Below, in pieces: positions 26,544 to 36,031 of a stretch of 64,000 bases of DNA; positions within the stretch are counted from its first letter, which is position 1; each line of letters begins with the position of its first letter. The stretch is from a bacterium BMS3Abin11 (GTDB taxonomy: Bacteria; Pseudomonadota; Gammaproteobacteria; BMS3Bbin11). The notes under the pieces were generated by a model, which had not been told where the DNA came from, made no database searches, and was given only the letters and a program-made list of their open reading frames with translations. The DNA lies in the NCBI GenBank assembly GCA_002897635.1, contig BDTD01000033.1:1-64000 (forward strand), written 5' to 3'. A program made the translations under genes and the position numbers.

Positions 26544-27227
26544 TTATTTTCTAAATACCTTCATCCAGCGCCAGAAATTCAACAACCCTGCCAGTGAGGC
26601 AGCGACATATGTGAAGGCCGCTGCACGCAGGATCTTTCTCGCCTGTCCATATTGCTCAGGCAACAGATACCCCGACTCAAGCATAGGCAGCGCCTTCTGA
26701 AAGCTGGCATCCAGTTCGACAGGCAGTGTGATCAACTGTACAAGCAGGCCAATACCCATAACAAGAAATGCCGCTAAGAGTGTTATCATTCCAACGGCGG
26801 GCACTCGTGTGATGACAGATAGCAACGGCACCATAAACAACAATAATGAACCCACTTTCTGCCCACCCACGGCCAGTTTTGCAAACCGCACCCGCCACTG
26901 GAACAGCTTCTCTCTTCTGGCATCCTGAATCGCATGGCCGACCTCATGTGCGGCAATCGTAATCGCTGTCAGCGTCTGCCCATTAAAGCGATCCTCGCCC
27001 AGACGGACTGACTTTGCAATCGGGTCGTAGTGATCACCTTCGCCCGTGATTTCCACTTTCACTGCCTGCAGCCCAAACCGGTCAAGCAGATGCCGTGCCA
27101 GCTCCCCACCTGTACCGGTAAAATTCTGTTCTGGCTTGCGGTTATAATGATTTAAAACGGTACTTACCCAGTATTGGGGGCCAAAAATCAATACCACTAG
27201 AACGATGAGGATAATTACTGCATACAT
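26544..27227 (-). CDS. Zinc metallopeptidase, YugP family
   Basis: A 227-aa membrane peptidase. One N-terminal helix (IILIVLVVLIFGPQYWV) is followed by the zinc motif IAAHEVGHAIQD (HExxH, near residue 93) and further helices. The GEDRFNGQTLTAITIAAHEV block and the C-terminal AAAFTYVAASLAGLLNFWRW are family markers (Pfam Zn_peptidase_2). Substrates are not known. It is a single gene with its stop facing the second GTPase gene. Confidence 0.88.
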   Translation of the reverse strand: MYAVIILIVLVVLIFGPQYWVSTVLNHYNRKPEQNFTGTGGELARHLLDRFGLQAVKVEITGEGDHYDPIAKSVRLGEDRFNGQTLTAITIAAHEVGHAIQDARREKLFQWRVRFAKLAVGGQKVGSLLLFMVPLLSVITRVPAVGMITLLAAFLVMGIGLLVQLITLPVELDASFQKALPMLESGYLLPEQYGQARKILRAAAFTYVAASLAGLLNFWRWMKVFRK

Positions 27228-27523
27228 GTGATTGTATTGTATAGTGTGCGGGTTAGTAAGTTTGATGATTACTGTCTGCCTGAACCGTGGTTAATTGTAA
27301 CCTTTCCGGTCACTTAATCCGGGGGGGAAATGAAACAGCGCTATGTTTTCGGCATGCGCGTCGGACATTTTATGCCGATCTTTCAGATAAAGGGTATTGA
27401 CTATATTAGTATCTTATAATATAGTTATAGCCTCATGGTAGGAATGTAATAGACACGCTGGGAAAACATCTGTTATGGGGATCCCGGCAAACAACTTTAA
27501 TTTTATTATTTGGAGATTTTCAA
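27228..27523. promoter_or_regulatory. Upstream region of the Gly/Tyr-repeat gene
   Basis: About 300 bases containing a run of seven G near 27321 and an AT-rich block with TATAAT near 27414, about 110 bases before the start at 27524. An SD (TTTGGAGATTTTCAA) precedes the ATG. A -35 box for that -10 is not clear. I see no supported gene here. Confidence 0.35.
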
Positions 27524-28042
27524 ATGAAACTCGTACAAATTGTATCAATTGCAGCTCTGATGAGCATGTCAGCTGCATCTTCAGCCTTCTGGGGCAACGG
27601 TTATGACAATGGTAATGGCTATGGTAATGGCTACGGCAATGGTTATGGTAATGGCTATGGCAACGGTTATGGCAATGGCAGTGGCTATGGCGACACACGT
27701 GGTCGGGGTCGTGGCTACGGTAATGGCAACCTGAATGGCGACGTTGGTGGTGAATTCAACATGACCTTCAAAGGCAAGGGTAGTGGACACGGTCGTGGTC
27801 AAGGACGTGGCTATGGTTCAGGTTATGGCTCAGGCTACGGCAATGGTTACGGTCGTGGTTACAATGACTACCGTGGGAATTACCGTGGCAACTACTACGG
27901 CGGTAACCGTTATGGCTCTGGTGGGTATGGAGCACCATATGGCTATAGTGTTCCTTATGGCTATGGCGCCCCTATGATGCAACGCCCTCCAATGATGCGA
28001 GCTCCTGCTGCTGCACCAGCACCAGCAGCCGCTAAAAAATAA
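27524..28042 (+). CDS. Secreted Gly/Tyr/Asn-repeat protein, sulfur-globule-protein-like
   Basis: 172 aa. The signal peptide (residues 1-21, ending ASSA-FWG) is followed by tandem GNGYGNGY repeats (about 27-55), a short non-repetitive core [20 protein letters not shown], a second Gly/Tyr/Arg repeat zone and a Pro/Met/Ala-rich tail ([19 protein letters not shown]). This layout, with a small hydrophobic strand between Gly/Asn/Tyr repeats, resembles the envelope proteins of periplasmic sulfur globules (SgpA/B/C of Allochromatium and relatives). That assignment is inferred from composition and not from catalytic motifs. A good SD lies upstream and a rho-independent terminator follows, so it is a single, probably abundant transcript. 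Confidence 0.65.
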   Translation: MKLVQIVSIAALMSMSAASSAFWGNGYDNGNGYGNGYGNGYGNGYGNGYGNGSGYGDTRGRGRGYGNGNLNGDVGGEFNMTFKGKGSGHGRGQGRGYGSGYGSGYGNGYGRGYNDYRGNYRGNYYGGNRYGSGGYGAPYGYSVPYGYGAPMMQRPPMMRAPAAAPAPAAAKK

Positions 28043-28068
28043 GAATCAGGGATTCTTATTGCTGAAAA

Positions 28069-28106
28069 GGCTCGTGCGGGTAACCGCACGGGCCTTTTTG
28101 TTTTTT
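28069..28106 (+). terminator. Rho-independent terminator of the Gly/Tyr-repeat gene
   Basis: Stem GGCTCGTGCGG (28069-28079), loop GTAA, CCGCACGGGCC (28084-28094), then TTTTTGTTTTTT. Strong and correctly placed, 27 bases after the stop. Confidence 0.9.
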
Positions 28107-28274
28107 GTAGGAACATCCTCCTCGGCGCGATTATTTTAGACATAAGATATGTGATTAAGGATTCGAGATAAATGATGAAAGAATTGGAACTTGATTTTTT
28201 CTTAATCTTTTATCCTTAGTCCCGAGTCTTTGGTCCTTTTTTTGAATAAAACATCGCGCCGAGCAACGCTTATA
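28107..28274. repeat. GTAGGAAC...GGCGCGAT palindrome with heptad arms nested inside, copy 2
   Basis: Outer arms are GTAGGAACATCCTCCTCGGC continuing to GCGAT (28107-28131) and ATCGCGCCGAGCAACGCTTATAC (28252-28274). Within the loop is a two-armed heptad array: GATTAAG, GATTCGA, GATAAAT, GATGAAA at 28153-28180 and CTTAATC, TTTTATC, CTTAGTC, CCGAGTC, TTTGGTC at 28201-28235. One element family appears inserted in the other. Confidence 0.8.
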
Positions 28275-28280
28275 CAATAA

Positions 28281-29477
28281 TCAAAAATAATACCCAAGTT
28301 CAATCTGCAGAAAATCATCCTTGGCAAAAGATTTTAGCGACTGATCCAGTCTATCTACCAGGAATTTACTGGCCTGAATTGAGAGTTTCCAGCTATTACC
28401 AATTCTGCGATTGGCCTCCAGACTGATCAAATAGCTGTCATGGTGCCGGTCCTTGATTACTCCCAGCAGCACATCGCTGCTTTGCTCATCATTCAGAGTC
28501 AGTCGAAGGCCTGTCATGATGTCATCTTCAAATGGCGTGGTGGCCAGTTCACCACGTGAATCATAGAGATATTCCATCACCAGGCCCAGATCGGCGCTAC
28601 CGGCAACACCATAAAACGTGTATTCAAAGCCACCTGTAGCGCGTCGATATTTTGCATAGTTGCCATCCAGGTTTATGGCCTCCAGCTTCCACAACCAGCT
28701 GCCCCTGGCCAGCTGTATATCCAGCCCTGCCTGATTGATAATCTGGTAAAACGGTGCCAGCACAATCTCGCCATTGTACCGGGCAGGCGATAGCAGTGGC
28801 TCCCTGCTGGTACCGCGAAACCATGATAAACCAATATCCATATCGCCGATGGTATGCGACCATCTAGCTGCCAGGTCAACATGTTTGTCTTTCTGTGATG
28901 ATTCATAGCTAGTCAGATTTTTTTCAACACGTGGGATAATGCGGGGGCGACCTTTAACGCCAGCAAATGTCCGTTCGCGGAAACCGGGCAGGACAAATAA
29001 GTCGACGGTACCCCAGTCACGGATAAGAGCGAGCCTGGCCATAGGCTGACCGAGTTTTTCCTCCTGATCGAAATCTTCAACCAGATCGGTCTGATTAATT
29101 ATATCGACAATATGCCAGGCCTCGGTGACACCCCAGTAAACCTTGCTTATGCCAAGCGTCCACTCATAGTCCCTGGCAATAAATGACCATGACAGCTCTC
29201 TGATATCGGCATGAGTACGTTCGTCATCCCCCTGGTCCAGACGAACAAATGGAATAAAACTAATGTTCTGCTTACCACCCTCCCATTCGTGATACATTTC
29301 AGGTTGTGCCGCGATGGAAAAATTATTCCCATGTTGCCGGGGATCAGCTGGATCCTCAAGAAACAGCCTTTCCTGAATTCTAACATTGCCCCGCCAGCTG
29401 ACAGACTCAGACTGTGCTGGTGATGACATCACCAGCAGAAACCCGGTCAGCAACAGAATTTTTTCACTAACGCGCAC
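28281..29477 (-). CDS. Outer-membrane beta-barrel protein of the MMPL operon
   Basis: 398 aa with signal peptide (ILLLTGFLLVMSSPAQS) and a chain of alternating amphipathic strands ending in Tyr-Tyr-Phe, the usual C-terminal signature for outer-membrane insertion. Recurrent aromatic strand ends (DYEWTLGISKVYWGV, SWLWKLEAINLDG) support a barrel. It may be a DUF1302-like or alginate-type porin; substrate unknown. It overlaps the LolA-like gene by 11 bases and is the last gene of the MMPL / LolA-like / barrel operon. Confidence 0.72.
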   Translation of the reverse strand: MRVSEKILLLTGFLLVMSSPAQSESVSWRGNVRIQERLFLEDPADPRQHGNNFSIAAQPEMYHEWEGGKQNISFIPFVRLDQGDDERTHADIRELSWSFIARDYEWTLGISKVYWGVTEAWHIVDIINQTDLVEDFDQEEKLGQPMARLALIRDWGTVDLFVLPGFRERTFAGVKGRPRIIPRVEKNLTSYESSQKDKHVDLAARWSHTIGDMDIGLSWFRGTSREPLLSPARYNGEIVLAPFYQIINQAGLDIQLARGSWLWKLEAINLDGNYAKYRRATGGFEYTFYGVAGSADLGLVMEYLYDSRGELATTPFEDDIMTGLRLTLNDEQSSDVLLGVIKDRHHDSYLISLEANRRIGNSWKLSIQASKFLVDRLDQSLKSFAKDDFLQIELGYYF

Positions 29478-30249
29478 GTTTTAATGAATTGCGGTCAAAG
29501 TCGCGGTCGGTATACCCGTTATTGAAGCTATAATCACTAAAGATCAGCAAGGTGCTTTTTCCGTTCTGGTGATTAACCATTTGCATACGATCAGCTCGCC
29601 AGTATTTGTTCAGGTACTGTTTATAACCGGTCAGTGTCAAGGTCTTAAGCAGTGAATTCTTGCGATCATAGAATTCCACTTTTAACGGTTGATAGATTGT
29701 CTTGTCACCCCAGACGATCTGCCTTGTATAGCCCGAATATTTATCCACCGGCACCCGCTCAATTACATAAACATCTTTACCGTCAAGTTTTTCATCCCGT
29801 AGCCATTTATAGGTATATTTATCCACTTCCTGAGAAGACATATCCTCGAAGGCAAACTCACTGCCCATAAATGGTCCAGACTTGTTTTTGGATGCAATAC
29901 GTTTAACGCGCCTCAGCGCCGGCAGGTACAGCCACTGATCATCCGGTTTATTGACATGGGTAAAGCTTAAAAAAGCAGTACCCTTAATGTCAGCAGGGGT
30001 ATCAAAAATAATTATCGATTTATCACCATCACCCGTCACCTCCAGCTCTCGACCACGAATTTGACGGCGACTCTCCTGCCCGTGTTTGTTTCGCAATATC
30101 ATCACCAGAGACTGTTTCTGGTCACCCCAACCAGTATCCAGTTCATCTGCTTTTTGTGCGATATTAAGTCCTTTTTCTTCTGCTGTGATGGCCCAGGCCG
30201 GTGTGATGAACAGGCTAAGAAGAAGCAGTAGCAGTGGTATTTTTTTCAT
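29467..30249 (-). CDS. Outer-membrane lipoprotein-sorting (LolA-like) protein
   Basis: A periplasmic protein of 260 aa. A signal peptide (KKIPLLLLLLSLFITPAWA) is followed by a LolA/LolB-like half-barrel: DKSIIIFDTPADIKGTAFL, PDDQWLYLPALRRVKRI, GSEFAFEDMSSQEV and RQIVWGDKTIYQPLKVEFYD. This family is regularly found beside MMPL transporters and probably chaperones a hydrophobic substrate across the periplasm. The ATG at 30249 has GAGGA eight bases upstream; the gene overlaps the transporter by 35 bases. Confidence 0.82.
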   Translation of the reverse strand: MKKIPLLLLLLSLFITPAWAITAEEKGLNIAQKADELDTGWGDQKQSLVMILRNKHGQESRRQIRGRELEVTGDGDKSIIIFDTPADIKGTAFLSFTHVNKPDDQWLYLPALRRVKRIASKNKSGPFMGSEFAFEDMSSQEVDKYTYKWLRDEKLDGKDVYVIERVPVDKYSGYTRQIVWGDKTIYQPLKVEFYDRKNSLLKTLTLTGYKQYLNKYWRADRMQMVNHQNGKSTLLIFSDYSFNNGYTDRDFDRNSLKRAR

Positions 30250-32542
30250 TAGATTTTTCCTCAATTTTCATAAGCAGGGTTGGTAACAGCAGGAAGTCAG
30301 CGAGTAAGGCCAGTGAAATAATTAGCGCTGTCAGGGTGCCCATACCGGAGTTAAGTTTGAATGAAGACATGGCAAGAATCAGAAAACCGGCGATAAGTAC
30401 CACTGAAGTCACCAACATGGCTCGCCCGACACTGACAAAGGCATATCGCACTGCTTGCTCAGGATCATAGCCCTTCTCCGAACGGGCACGTTTGTATTTA
30501 GTCATATAGTGTACGGTATCATCAACAACAATACCCAGGGTCATACTGGATACGATTGATAAACCCAGACCGACTTCGCCTACCAGCAGGCCCCATATGC
30601 CAAACCCCATGGCAGCCGGCACCAGATTAGGCACCATTGATGCCAGGCCTAGCTTGAACGAACGTAGCGCCAGAATCATGATAAATGAAATAAGAATCAG
30701 GGCAATCGTTGTGCCCATCAGCATGCTAATAATATTACGTTTTCCTATATGGGCGAACATCAATGATGGCCCGCTGGCAGCAGCCGCCTTTATGTAGTGG
30801 GCATTCTCAGCCAGCCACTGGTCGGATCGCTTCTCAAGGTCCAGCATTTCATTGGTCGACAGTGTTTTGAATGTGACGACCATCCGTGTTGCTGATTTAT
30901 CGACATTGATCTGATTATTAAGGTCCAGCCCGTAGGGCAGTGACATTTCATACATTAATAAATACTGCGCAGTGAGATTTCGTTCGTCTGGCAAACGATA
31001 CATTTCCTTATTATCGCCATGCATATTCTTGTTCAGGCGCTTCATAATATCAGTAAGGACATTGACGTGTATCGTTTCAGGCTGCCGCCTGAACCAGTTG
31101 GCAAAATCTTCCAGCTCCTGTAGGAATTCCGGCTGACTGATTCCACCCGGCTGCCCTGACTCAATGGAAAATTCCATGATGTACATACCGGTAAGGTTGT
31201 TTACTGTAAAGTCTGTTGCAACACGAAAGGGAATGGATTCATCAAAATACTCAAGGAATACATCATTCAATTCATTACGTGGTATAAAGGCAATGAGTAT
31301 CAATACCAGCCCAGCCATGGAAGGTAGAATTTTATGACGATGGTTGACGACAAAATCACCAATCCAGATCATCAAACGATCCCCTTTTTCATGCTGTTTG
31401 TGCACCCTTACCGGAAGCAGGCTTAATACCGCAGGCAGGAATGTGACGGCAAGCAGGAATGACACCAATACACCGATAGCAACAAAATTGCCCAGGTGGT
31501 TAAAAGGTGGCACATCTGAAAAATTCATTGAAAGAAAACCAATTGCCGTCGTTATGCTGGTCAGAAAAACAGGCTGCAGATTAATTCTCAGGCTTTCGGT
31601 CAGGGCGTGTTTCTTCTCCATCCCCTCGCGCATATGGTGGTAAAAAGTTACTAGTACATGAACTGAGTTGGCGATTGCCACGGTTAAAATAATCGTTGGT
31701 GCCGATGCGCTCGGTGGTGTAATCGGGTACCCAAGATACCCCCCGGCACCCATCGCCGAAACGATGGACATGACAATCACAACCATGGTCATCACCGTAC
31801 CGGCAAAGCCACGTATCATCAGCAATAACACCAGCATCATAATGCCAAAACTTAGTGGCACCAGGGTTTGCATATCGTGAATAGATGCCTCAGAAAAGGC
31901 ATTGTTCATTATGACCATACCAGTCATATATATCTTCAGGAAGGGATACTTTGCTTCTATCTCAGCGGCAATTTTGCGTGCATAAGCAACAGCTTCCGGT
32001 GTCTCAGCGGCTTCATTAATACCCGGTAATTGTACTGTTACATTGACTGCAGTGACGTGACCACTTTCCGATATCAAACGCCGTACCAATAATGGTTCTG
32101 CAAGGGCGATTCTTTTGACTCTTTGCAATTCATTCTGATCCAGTGCGCCGGCATCTTCGACCAGGTCAGCGACCATCAGGTCGTCACCTTCTGCTTCTGT
32201 ATACTGAAAATTGGTTACCGAATCAACACGCGATGAATAGGGTACCTGCCAGGCCTTTTCCGTCAATTCAGCTACCGCAGTCAATACTTCTTTGGTAAAG
32301 ACTTCACCTTCTTTCGGCGCCAGCACGAACATAATATTATCGTTTTTGGAATAGGTGTTTTCCAGCGCCTCAAAAGCAATACGCTGTGGATTATCCTCAC
32401 TGAAAAACACCCGGTAATTCGTTGTCATTGAGAGGTTTTTTCCGCCACTCGCGAGAATACCGACCAGCAGCAAACTGAAAAAGATTATCAGCCAGCGAAA
32501 CTTTAAAACCCACTCAGCAAAATTCCTCTCAAAATTTTTCAT
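30215..32542 (-). CDS. RND/MMPL-family transporter
   Basis: 775 aa. Two repeats of one helix, a large periplasmic loop and five helices: TM1 WLIIFFSLLLVGILA, first helix group about residues 225-380, second repeat starting about 405 and ending with ALIISLALLADFLLLPTLL. Conserved features include IILTVAIANSVHVLVTFYHH and VSSMTLGIVVDDTVHYMTKY, the polar intramembrane residues of MMPL/HpnN-like proton-driven lipid exporters. Substrate unknown; with the LolA-like and barrel partners it could move lipids or other hydrophobic compounds to the outer membrane. The ATG at 32542 is preferred over TTG at 32545. Confidence 0.85.
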   Translation of the reverse strand: MKNFERNFAEWVLKFRWLIIFFSLLLVGILASGGKNLSMTTNYRVFFSEDNPQRIAFEALENTYSKNDNIMFVLAPKEGEVFTKEVLTAVAELTEKAWQVPYSSRVDSVTNFQYTEAEGDDLMVADLVEDAGALDQNELQRVKRIALAEPLLVRRLISESGHVTAVNVTVQLPGINEAAETPEAVAYARKIAAEIEAKYPFLKIYMTGMVIMNNAFSEASIHDMQTLVPLSFGIMMLVLLLMIRGFAGTVMTMVVIVMSIVSAMGAGGYLGYPITPPSASAPTIILTVAIANSVHVLVTFYHHMREGMEKKHALTESLRINLQPVFLTSITTAIGFLSMNFSDVPPFNHLGNFVAIGVLVSFLLAVTFLPAVLSLLPVRVHKQHEKGDRLMIWIGDFVVNHRHKILPSMAGLVLILIAFIPRNELNDVFLEYFDESIPFRVATDFTVNNLTGMYIMEFSIESGQPGGISQPEFLQELEDFANWFRRQPETIHVNVLTDIMKRLNKNMHGDNKEMYRLPDERNLTAQYLLMYEMSLPYGLDLNNQINVDKSATRMVVTFKTLSTNEMLDLEKRSDQWLAENAHYIKAAAASGPSLMFAHIGKRNIISMLMGTTIALILISFIMILALRSFKLGLASMVPNLVPAAMGFGIWGLLVGEVGLGLSIVSSMTLGIVVDDTVHYMTKYKRARSEKGYDPEQAVRYAFVSVGRAMLVTSVVLIAGFLILAMSSFKLNSGMGTLTALIISLALLADFLLLPTLLMKIEEKSNEKNTTATASS

Positions 32543-32565
32543 CAAGCTAACCTTTGTTTTTATCC

Positions 32566-32812
32566 TTATTTCTTTTTCAATCCAGTAAGTATCAGGCTCA
32601 CTAGATTGACTGCCATTTTTTCAAATTCTTCGATGGGAAAAAGCTGCATAAAATACGGTGTTGAAAACATGATTGTTGCTTTGGCAACAGCCGAAGCAGA
32701 CTCTGCAATATTATCAATTTGAAATTCACCGGCATCGATTCCCTGTTGAAGAATAGAGGTTATCTATTGTTCATTTTCCCTGTTTTTTTGTGTATCAACT
32801 GTGGGGAATATT
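32566..32812 (-). pseudogene. TetR-family regulator remnant (C-terminal part, nonsense codon)
   Basis: Minus-strand translation gives VDTQKNRENEQ, then TAG, then ITSILQQGIDAGEFQIDNIA, continuing through SASAVAKATIMFSTPYFMQL to a TAA at 32566-32568. This is the ligand-domain tail of a TetR regulator. The homology runs straight through the TAG, so the stop is a point mutation. Upstream of about 32812 the coding signal ends abruptly at a heptad array and the DNA-binding domain is missing. It once lay directly upstream of the MMPL operon, 24 bases from the transporter start. Confidence 0.72.
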
Positions 32813-32816
32813 CAGA

Positions 32817-32914
32817 TTTTACGTTTTACGGGTTACGTATAATGGATTACGGGTTATAGGATACAGGTTATGGGTTTTGAATTTCCGTAAAGTGTAATAC
32901 CTGATACGAAATAC
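32817..32914. repeat. Long period-7 array upstream of the broken TetR gene
   Basis: Fourteen heptads in phase, starting TTTTACG, TTTTACG, GGTTACG, TATAATG, GATTACG, GGTTATA, GGATACA, GGTTATG, GGTTTTG, and ending GTAAAGT, GTAATAC, CTGATAC, GAAATAC. The array abuts the truncation point of the TetR pseudogene and occupies most of the 3' flank of gltA. Confidence 0.75.
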
Positions 32915-32986
32915 CTTCAGTGAATAACCCGCTGCCAATTTCCATCAGCAAGTTCGGCCCCATACTCCAGCCTCCGACAGCGCTAT

Positions 32987-34291
32987 TCAATCTCTGTCTT
33001 CAAGAGACACGTAATCTCTTCGGGCCTTACCGACAAATAATTGACGAGGGCGCCCGATGCGCTGCTCCGGGTCATCCATCATTTCCATCCACTGCGCAAT
33101 CCAGCCAACGGTACGCGCCATGGCAAAGACTACGGTGAACATGTTTATCGGTATACCCATGGCGCGCATGATGATGCCAGAGTAGAAATCAACATTCGGA
33201 TAGAGTTTTCGTTCCTTGAAATAATCATCTTCCAGTGCAATGCGTTCAAGCTCCAGCGCAATCTCAAACAGCGGGTCGTTGTGGTCACCCATATCATCGA
33301 GCAAATCGTGACAGGCATCTCTTATCAGCATGGCACGCGGATCGAAGTTTTTATAAATCCGATGGCCAAAGCCCATCAAGCGGTAGCTATCATTCTTGTC
33401 CTTTGCACGGGCAACAAATTTGGGAATATTTTCTGCCTCACCTATCTCTTCAAGTGTCCTGATTACCGCCTCATTCGCGCCGCCGTGTGACGGCCCCCAC
33501 AACGATGCGATACCGGCACAGATACTGGCGAAAGGATTTGCACCAGATGAACTGGCCAGCCTGACTGAAGAGGTACTGGCATTCTGCTCATGATCAGCAT
33601 GTAGAATCAATATAAGATTCAATGCTCGTGCATGAACTGGATTGACTACATACTCTTCAGTCGGAAGGGCGAACATCATGTGCAGAAAGTTTTCAGAATA
33701 ATCCAGTTTATTCTTTGGGAAATTGAACGGTAATCCCATCGAGTATTTGTAGCTGTCTGCCGCCAGAGTCGGCATTTTAGCGATTAGTCTATGGGCAGAA
33801 ATTTCACGATGGCGCGGGTTCGTGACATCAGTCGAGTCATGATAGAAGGAAGACATGGCACCAACAGAACCCAGCATAAATGCCATCGGGTGGGCATCAT
33901 GACGAAAGCCGCTGTAGAAACGACGCATGCCTTCATGCACCATAGTATGACGGATGATGTTGGCAGTGAAGTTATCGAGCTGTATCTTAGAGGGAAGTTC
34001 GCCATTTAACAGCAGATAGCAGACCTCAATATAACTGCTCTTTTCTGCAAGCTGTTCAATCGGGTAACCACGATACAGCAATATACCTTCATCACCATCG
34101 ATATAAGTAATGTAACTGCTGCAGGTAGCGGTCGAGACAAAACCCGGATCATAGGTGAACATACCCAGGCTCGAATACATATTACGTATATCAAAAACAT
34201 CCGGCCCATGTGTTCCTGTTTTGACAGGCAAATCAACTTTGTTGCCGGTTCGATTATCAGTAATTGTTACTGTCTGTTGCTTATCTGCCAT
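32987..34291 (-). CDS. gltA: Citrate synthase (type II, hexameric form)
   Basis: Condenses acetyl-CoA and oxaloacetate; 434 aa. Catalytic residues: His in [12 protein letters not shown], His in [15 protein letters not shown] and Asp in [14 protein letters not shown]. The N-terminal all-beta NADH-linked domain ([20 protein letters not shown]) marks the gram-negative type II enzyme. The ATG at 34291 has AGAGGAG upstream; the open frame before it (to 34369) is not family sequence. C-terminus [15 protein letters not shown] is typical. Confidence 0.96.
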   Translation of the reverse strand: MADKQQTVTITDNRTGNKVDLPVKTGTHGPDVFDIRNMYSSLGMFTYDPGFVSTATCSSYITYIDGDEGILLYRGYPIEQLAEKSSYIEVCYLLLNGELPSKIQLDNFTANIIRHTMVHEGMRRFYSGFRHDAHPMAFMLGSVGAMSSFYHDSTDVTNPRHREISAHRLIAKMPTLAADSYKYSMGLPFNFPKNKLDYSENFLHMMFALPTEEYVVNPVHARALNLILILHADHEQNASTSSVRLASSSGANPFASICAGIASLWGPSHGGANEAVIRTLEEIGEAENIPKFVARAKDKNDSYRLMGFGHRIYKNFDPRAMLIRDACHDLLDDMGDHNDPLFEIALELERIALEDDYFKERKLYPNVDFYSGIIMRAMGIPINMFTVVFAMARTVGWIAQWMEMMDDPEQRIGRPRQLFVGKARRDYVSLEDRD

Positions 34292-34417
34292 CTGACACGC
34301 TCCTCTCTTAAACAAAAGTCTTTCTTTCCAGCGAATGGGGCCAAAAATAGTGTGAACGGTTTCACCCAAACGAAAATTATAACAGAATAAAAGCCGCCCA
34401 CATGGCCAGAGAAGCTG

Positions 34418-35521
34418 TCAAGCATCCCCACGCATCTTCATATCCACTTCACGTTGATCAGCAAAATCAAGCATACGCTGTATAGGGATAAGTGCTTTTT
34501 CGACGATTTTATTGTCTATTTCTATAGATTTACCACCTTTTAGAAGTATTTCACGTAATTTATGCAGGGTATTGCTAGCCATCCATGGACAATGTCCACA
34601 GGAAACGCAGCTTGCTCCTTTTCCTGCAGTGGGGGCCTCGAATAGCTCTTTATCACCCGCGACAGAACGCATTTTGTAAAAGATGCCACGGTCCGTGGCG
34701 ACGATAAAGCGTTTTGCATCATTCTGCTGCACGGCATTGATCAACGCAGTCGTGGATCCAACCACATCCGCCAGCTTTATGATTGAACGCGGTGATTCCG
34801 GATGTACCAGCACCATAGCGTCCGGAAACTGCTTCTTCATCTGCTTTAATTCTTTACTGCGATATTCGTCGTGTACCACACAGACACCACCCCACAGCAA
34901 CATGTCGGCACCCGTCTGATACTGAATATAATCACCCAGATGGCGATCAGGTGCCCAGATTATTTTTTCACCCTGATCGTGCAAATGACTAACAATATCC
35001 AGCGCAATACCGGATGTAACAACCCAGTCTGAACGTGCCTTGATTTCAGCACTGGTGTTGGCATACACCACCACCTTGCGGTCAGGGTGTGCATCGCAGA
35101 ACTGGCTGAAGCGATCAATCGGACAGGATAGATCAAGTGAGCAAGTGGCCTCATCATCAACCATCATCACCCGCTTTTCCGGGTTAAGTATCTTTGCCGT
35201 TTCACCCATAAACCGCACGCCGGCAACGATCAGCGTATGTGCCGGATGGTCGTGACCAAAACGCGCCATCTCTAACGAATCAGCAACATGGCCGCCTGTT
35301 TTTAGCGCCAGTTCCTGCAGGCCATCATCTACATAGTAATGCGCAACCAGTACTGCATCCTGCTGCTCCAGTAGCCTGGAAATCTCAGCCATCAGGCCTG
35401 CTTTTTCATCATCACTGATAGGTAGCGGGCAGGAGACCTGTGCTGCCATTTCTTCAATACGGCGCAACTCTTCAGTACTGATAGTCGCATTAATACTTTC
35501 GGATGTTGGTTGAGATGACAT
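34418..35521 (-). CDS. nadA: Quinolinate synthase A
   Basis: Forms quinolinate from iminoaspartate and DHAP in NAD synthesis; 367 aa [4Fe-4S] enzyme. Substrate region [13 protein letters not shown] and CSLDLSCPI are present. The cluster cysteines are apparent at [19 protein letters not shown] and the C-terminal [11 protein letters not shown], with CPWM diagnostic. Three internal repeat domains are complete. Single gene; its start lies near 35521 with the MITE-rich gap upstream. Confidence 0.95.
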   Translation of the reverse strand: MSSQPTSESINATISTEELRRIEEMAAQVSCPLPISDDEKAGLMAEISRLLEQQDAVLVAHYYVDDGLQELALKTGGHVADSLEMARFGHDHPAHTLIVAGVRFMGETAKILNPEKRVMMVDDEATCSLDLSCPIDRFSQFCDAHPDRKVVVYANTSAEIKARSDWVVTSGIALDIVSHLHDQGEKIIWAPDRHLGDYIQYQTGADMLLWGGVCVVHDEYRSKELKQMKKQFPDAMVLVHPESPRSIIKLADVVGSTTALINAVQQNDAKRFIVATDRGIFYKMRSVAGDKELFEAPTAGKGASCVSCGHCPWMASNTLHKLREILLKGGKSIEIDNKIVEKALIPIQRMLDFADQREVDMKMRGDA

Positions 35522-35639
35522 GGTGAGATTAATATGGAAACTTTTCTCGATTATTCAAGTTCATTCAGGAAGCTGCTCAGCAAGAAGAAAAGTCAGCAAA
35601 GCCTTGTGTGTTAGTAGCTAATTATATGCATGGATTTTA

Positions 35640-35755
35640 TAAAATAAACACCCTTTAACCGCAGGGGACGCAGAGTCTCACAAAGGTTTTTTATATTGCT
35701 TTAAACTTTGCGAACCTCTGCGTCCTCTGCAGCAAATGGCTTTTGTTCTTGAAAC
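35640..35755. repeat. CTCTGCGTCCTCTGC palindromic element, copy 1 (gap 35522-35760)
   Basis: Arms CCGCAGGGGACGCAGAG (35659-35675) and CTCTGCGTCCTCTGC (35716-35730) are inverted around TATATTGCTTTAAACTTTGCG. A heptad-like CTTGAAAC follows at about 35749. Related copies lie near 36821, 45810, 46410 and 59627. Confidence 0.75.
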
Positions 35756-35760
35756 TGAAT

Positions 35761-35967
35761 TCATTTAATATCCAGCACAAATTCAACCAATATAATCTTC
35801 ACAATAAAACCAACAAAGCCTAGCCCAAGCGCAAGAGATAAAGCGATATAGGCCCATTTCCCTCCGCCAGACTCCTTGCCCAGCTTCCAGATAATAGCGG
35901 CCATCCAGAGAATAAAGATCGTCACTGTTATGTTCAGTGCATAATTTTCAAATTCGGCGAGAGTCAT
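35761..35967 (-). CDS. DUF2788 small membrane protein
   Basis: 68 aa with two membrane helices (about residues 12-28 and 38-64: ITVTIFILWMAAIIWKL, then YIALSLALGLGFVGFIVKIIL). The opening MTLAEFENYALNI and the helix-turn KLGKESGGGKW match the gammaproteobacterial DUF2788 family, whose function is unknown. It lies 64 bases downstream of djlA on the same strand. Confidence 0.75.
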   Translation of the reverse strand: MTLAEFENYALNITVTIFILWMAAIIWKLGKESGGGKWAYIALSLALGLGFVGFIVKIILVEFVLDIK

Positions 35968-36031
35968 AGAATTTTCCAGTATGATCTGATATCAGGATTA
36001 ATATGTGGGGGAAGAAAATGTTGAAGTGGGC

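Noticed and set aside
27330-27419. 29-codon ORF after a run of seven G, upstream of the sulfur-globule-like gene
   Set aside because: Open frame is short and shows no conserved feature; the G-run is not a usual SD. It could be a leader peptide, but I cannot support it.
27414-27802. His/Cys-rich and Thr/Ile-rich frames antisense to the Gly/Tyr-repeat gene
   Set aside because: They are translations of the opposite strand of a GGN TAY repeat and carry no signal of their own.
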